64,000 nucleotides of DNA from Pseudobacteriovorax sp. (GTDB lineage: Bacteria > Bdellovibrionota_B > Oligoflexia > Oligoflexales > Oligoflexaceae): the NCBI GenBank assembly GCA_013215145.1, contig JABSRP010000038.1:19206-83205 (forward strand), read 5' to 3'. Below are positions 61,088-64,000 of the stretch, in pieces (within the stretch, counting starts at the first letter, position 1; each line of letters starts with the position of its first letter). The notes beneath the pieces are model-generated. The model was not told where the DNA came from. It searched no databases and saw only the letters and a program-made list of their open reading frames with translations. The translations under genes were made by a program, and so were the position numbers.

Positions 61088-63868
61088 ATGACTAGTGAGA
61101 GTAGGTTTTCATTCGCCAGTGGTAACAACATAACCTACATTGAAAATTTATACCGTGATTATCGCAATGATCCAAGCAGTGTCGATGAGACTTGGCAAAA
61201 ATTCTTTGAGGGTTATGAGTTTGCGTTGAGTGGCTCTGCGGGTGATTCAAGTGGCGACGACACCGAAGCAAAGGTTGAGGCATATATCAATGCTTATCGA
61301 AGGTTAGGCCACCTTGGTGCTGATCTTAATCCGCTAGCACCTACTGGCGATGATGACCCAGTCTTAAATCCAAAAGAGCATGGGTTGCACGATAGCGATA
61401 TGAATCGGCCCTTTCACCCTGCGAACCTTCCTATCTCAACTCCGGCGACCCTTTCTGAGATTTATGATTTTTTGAAGCAAACCTACTCAGGAAAAATTGG
61501 TGCAGACTTCCGCGATATCAATAGTATCGAGGAAGTTACCTGGCTTCAGGATCAGATGGAGAATTGTCGTAATCGACCTGAAGTGTCTCAAGAAACTAAA
61601 AAACGAGTATTTGAAAAATTGGTTGAAGCTGAAGGCTTCGAAAAGTTTCTTCAAGACCGATACCTGGGTCAAAAACGATTTTCTTTGGAAGGTCTGGAGT
61701 CACTGATTCCGCTACTTGATACGATCGCCTATGAGTCAGAGTCACAGGATGTCGAAGAAATTTGTATGGGTATGGCTCATAGAGGGCGTCTGAACGTTTT
61801 AGCCAACTTTTTGGGGAAACCATATGAGCTTATGCTTAAGGAATTTGAGGGCAGTGACACCTCATCATATGGGATAGACGGAGATGTTAAGTACCACAAG
61901 GGATTTTCTAGTATCGTCACAACGGTAGATGGAAAATCAATCCGCGTTTACTTAAATCCGAACCCGAGTCACCTAGAGGCTGTAAACCCCGTGGTCTCCG
62001 GATTTACTAAAGCCAGACAATTCATGTATGGTGACAGTGATTGTAAACTATTCCTTCCTCTTCTCATTCATGGTGACGCATCATTTATAGGTCAGGGATT
62101 GGTGGCAGAAACCCTAAACCTATCTGCATTAGACGCTTATCAGACTGGTGGGACGATTCATATTATTACCAACAACCAAGTTGGGTTTACCACAGATCCC
62201 AAAGAAGCCAGATCCTGTCATTACAGTTCTGATATTGCAAAGATCGTGCGAGCTCCTGTTTTTCATGTTAATGCCGACGACCCCGAAGCCGTTATTTGGA
62301 CGGCAAAACTTGCTGTGGCCTACCGGCAAAAATTTGGTAGGGACGTAGTTATCGATCTGATCGGTTATCGGAGGCATGGACATAACGAAACCGACGAACC
62401 TGGGTTTACGCAGCCGCAGATGTACAAAACCATCAAGTCTCATAAGACGACGTTGACTCAGTACAGCGACAAGATCGTTGCCGATGGGGTTTTGAGTGAC
62501 GAACAAGCAAAAGCTGTGAAAAAAGAGTTTAGAGCCAAGCTGCAATCCTGCTTAGACCGGATTCGCTCAGAAAAAGTTGAAGTGCTGACAACCACCCCAA
62601 CTGAACTGGAAATCTCGACTCGGTATATCAAAACAGAGGTTGAAGACTTTTTTCAGTCAGTCGATACCACAATTTCAGAAGAGGATTTGGATAAAGTCGT
62701 TAGCACTGTAACGGCGATACCTGGGGATTTTAATCCCCATCCAAAAATTAAGAAGCTTTTTCAAGGCCGTAGCCAGATGACTGCCGGTGAAGGGAAGATA
62801 GATTGGGGTCTAGGGGAGTTGTTAGCTTTTGGTTCCCTTGCGGTAGAGGGGCGCCACGTTAGGCTATCAGGTCAAGACTGCAAAAGGGGAACGTTTTCCC
62901 ATCGGCATGCTGTAGTTTTTGATTTTGAGACAGGTGCAGACCTTCAAACGCTCAATCAGTTTGGTGGCAACCAAAATACTGTGGAAGTCATCAACAGCCC
63001 GCTTTCAGAGCAGGGTGTTCTTGGCTTCGAATTCGGCTATTCAGTCGCAAATCCAGATGCTTTGGTATTGTGGGAAGCTCAATTTGGTGATTTTGCCAAT
63101 GGGGCTCAGATTATCATTGACCAGTTTCTGGCGGCTTCCGAAGCTAAATGGAAGCAAGCTTGCGGTATGGTTCTGCTGTTACCTCACGGTCATGAGGGAA
63201 TGGGGCCTGAGCATTCCAGCGCCCGCCCTGAAAGGTTCTTGCAACTATGTGGCGACTACAATATTCAAGTCGCCAATCTAACGAGCCCTGCGCAGCTGTT
63301 TCATATACTTCGCAGGCAAGTGCTTCGAGACTTCAGAAAACCATTGGTTATCATGACGCCTAAAAGCTTGCTCCGGCACCCTATGTGTGTATCGAAAAAA
63401 ACAGACTTCACTTCCGGTGTCTTTGACGAAGTGATAGATGACCCAAATGTGCAAGATAAGGACTCCATTGAGCGTGTGGTATTTTGCACCGGTAAAATCT
63501 ACTACGAACTTGAGAAAGCTCGTGCAGAACGAGATTCTGCTTCGAAAGTAGCTATTGTGCGAGTCGAACAGCTATACCCCTTCCCTGAGCAAAAGGCAGA
63601 AGACATTTTGTCAAGCTACAAGAATTCTACGGAGGTTCTATGGACTCAGGAAGAGCCATCGAACATGGGGGCTTGGACATTCATCAGACATAGGATTAAA
63701 AAGCTTTGTACTCGTTCCAGGTCCTTCCGCTACAGCGGTCGTACCAGTGCTGGGACCACCGCTGAAGGTTATACGAAAGCTCATGAGAAAGAGCAGCAAC
63801 GAATCATTGAGGATACCTTGACCATTAATCCTAAGGCTGAGCAAAGTAAGAAGAGGGCTTCTAAGTAG
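61088..63868 (+). CDS. sucA: 2-oxoglutarate dehydrogenase E1 (thiamine-diphosphate dependent)
   Basis: The 926-residue product (E. coli SucA 933) has the N-terminal E2-binding segment (ITYIENLYRDYRNDPSSVDETW). The E1 core includes GMAHRGRLNVLANFLGK, NPSHLEAVNPVVSG, the thiamine-diphosphate region HGDASFIGQGLVAETLNLS, and GYRRHGHNETDEPGFTQP. In the C-terminal pyrimidine domain are GTFSHRHAVVFD, WEAQFGDFANGAQIIID and HGHEGMGPEHSSAR. It decarboxylates 2-oxoglutarate in the citric acid cycle. It is the last gene of the operon, 56 bp behind lpdA, the reverse of the common sucA-sucB order. Confidence 0.97.
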   Translation: MTSESRFSFASGNNITYIENLYRDYRNDPSSVDETWQKFFEGYEFALSGSAGDSSGDDTEAKVEAYINAYRRLGHLGADLNPLAPTGDDDPVLNPKEHGLHDSDMNRPFHPANLPISTPATLSEIYDFLKQTYSGKIGADFRDINSIEEVTWLQDQMENCRNRPEVSQETKKRVFEKLVEAEGFEKFLQDRYLGQKRFSLEGLESLIPLLDTIAYESESQDVEEICMGMAHRGRLNVLANFLGKPYELMLKEFEGSDTSSYGIDGDVKYHKGFSSIVTTVDGKSIRVYLNPNPSHLEAVNPVVSGFTKARQFMYGDSDCKLFLPLLIHGDASFIGQGLVAETLNLSALDAYQTGGTIHIITNNQVGFTTDPKEARSCHYSSDIAKIVRAPVFHVNADDPEAVIWTAKLAVAYRQKFGRDVVIDLIGYRRHGHNETDEPGFTQPQMYKTIKSHKTTLTQYSDKIVADGVLSDEQAKAVKKEFRAKLQSCLDRIRSEKVEVLTTTPTELEISTRYIKTEVEDFFQSVDTTISEEDLDKVVSTVTAIPGDFNPHPKIKKLFQGRSQMTAGEGKIDWGLGELLAFGSLAVEGRHVRLSGQDCKRGTFSHRHAVVFDFETGADLQTLNQFGGNQNTVEVINSPLSEQGVLGFEFGYSVANPDALVLWEAQFGDFANGAQIIIDQFLAASEAKWKQACGMVLLLPHGHEGMGPEHSSARPERFLQLCGDYNIQVANLTSPAQLFHILRRQVLRDFRKPLVIMTPKSLLRHPMCVSKKTDFTSGVFDEVIDDPNVQDKDSIERVVFCTGKIYYELEKARAERDSASKVAIVRVEQLYPFPEQKAEDILSSYKNSTEVLWTQEEPSNMGAWTFIRHRIKKLCTRSRSFRYSGRTSAGTTAEGYTKAHEKEQQRIIEDTLTINPKAEQSKKRASK

Positions 63869-63899
63869 GTTACGTCTTCCACCATTAGTATGAAAATTT

Positions 63900-63926
63900 G
63901 GCGGTCTCTGGGACCGCCTTTTTTTT
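63900..63926 (+). terminator. Rho-independent terminator of the odh operon
   Basis: GGCGGTC (63900-63906) and GACCGCC (63912-63918) with a 5-base loop are followed directly by eight Ts (63919-63926). The remaining 74 bases to the window end show no gene. Confidence 0.95.
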
Positions 63927-64000
63927 AACATGACTCGCCGAAATTCTCTCTCTAGAACGTAGACAACCGAAGGTGGTCGAGGCTTAGGGGGAGATGGGTT

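Noticed and set aside
1..64000. CRISPR arrays or prophage genes
   Set aside because: I saw no regularly spaced identical repeats and no phage structural or integrase genes anywhere in the window.

Overview
The window is about 64 kb of a moderately AT-rich, densely coded genome from a Gram-negative bacterium. Many predicted lipoproteins, a bactofilin, a DUF5916 outer-membrane barrel, a TIGR02147-type regulator and two secreted 'GNGG' proteins are an assortment I associate with Bdellovibrionota/Oligoflexia (for example marine Pseudobacteriovorax relatives). That assignment is inference from gene families; there is no rRNA gene, and I saw no tRNA gene.

Layout. 1-4.1 kb: end of a catalase-like gene, an ABM-domain lipoprotein, and a four-gene minus-strand operon of secreted proteins ending in a c-type cytochrome lipoprotein. 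4.1-13 kb: unknown proteins, a broken CheA-like kinase, a GNGG protein, a complete IS608-type insertion sequence (10142-11968) and a cytochrome remnant. 13-15.4 kb: an M48 protease/YjgN pair. 15.5-19.8 kb: a LysR regulator divergent from a three-gene isonitrile cluster (PvcA/IsnA isocyanide synthase, PvcB/IsnB 2OG-Fe oxygenase, FAD monooxygenase). This is the most interesting metabolic locus here. 19.8-36.4 kb: lipoproteins, hydrolases, surface proteins, a DUF368 transporter and a periplasmic solute-binding protein, with several genes broken by frameshifts or stops. 36.4-46.3 kb: an L,D-transpeptidase, a regulatory stretch (TIGR02147 regulator, GNGG protein, ECF sigma factor, XRE-TPR regulator, CheY protein), and large lipoproteins. 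46.6-52.9 kb: serine dehydratase, a methyltransferase, two lipid-type hydrolases and two coupled glycosyltransferases. 52.9-64 kb: conserved core: asnS, rplM-rpsI, bactofilin, two lipoproteins, and the 2-oxoglutarate dehydrogenase operon in the order E2-E3-E1, closed by a strong terminator.

A recurring theme is gene inactivation. Seven loci carry lesions: the kinase (one stop and two frameshifts), tnpA (stop), the cytochrome remnant (frameshift), the DUF885 protein (two frameshifts), a beta-barrel protein (frameshift in a G5 run), a GH99-like lipoprotein (stop just after the export signal) and an iron/2OG oxygenase (frameshift in a G7 run). The two homopolymer cases could be sequencing error or phase variation; the rest look like decay. 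All functional statements come from reading motifs by eye; no database search was possible.
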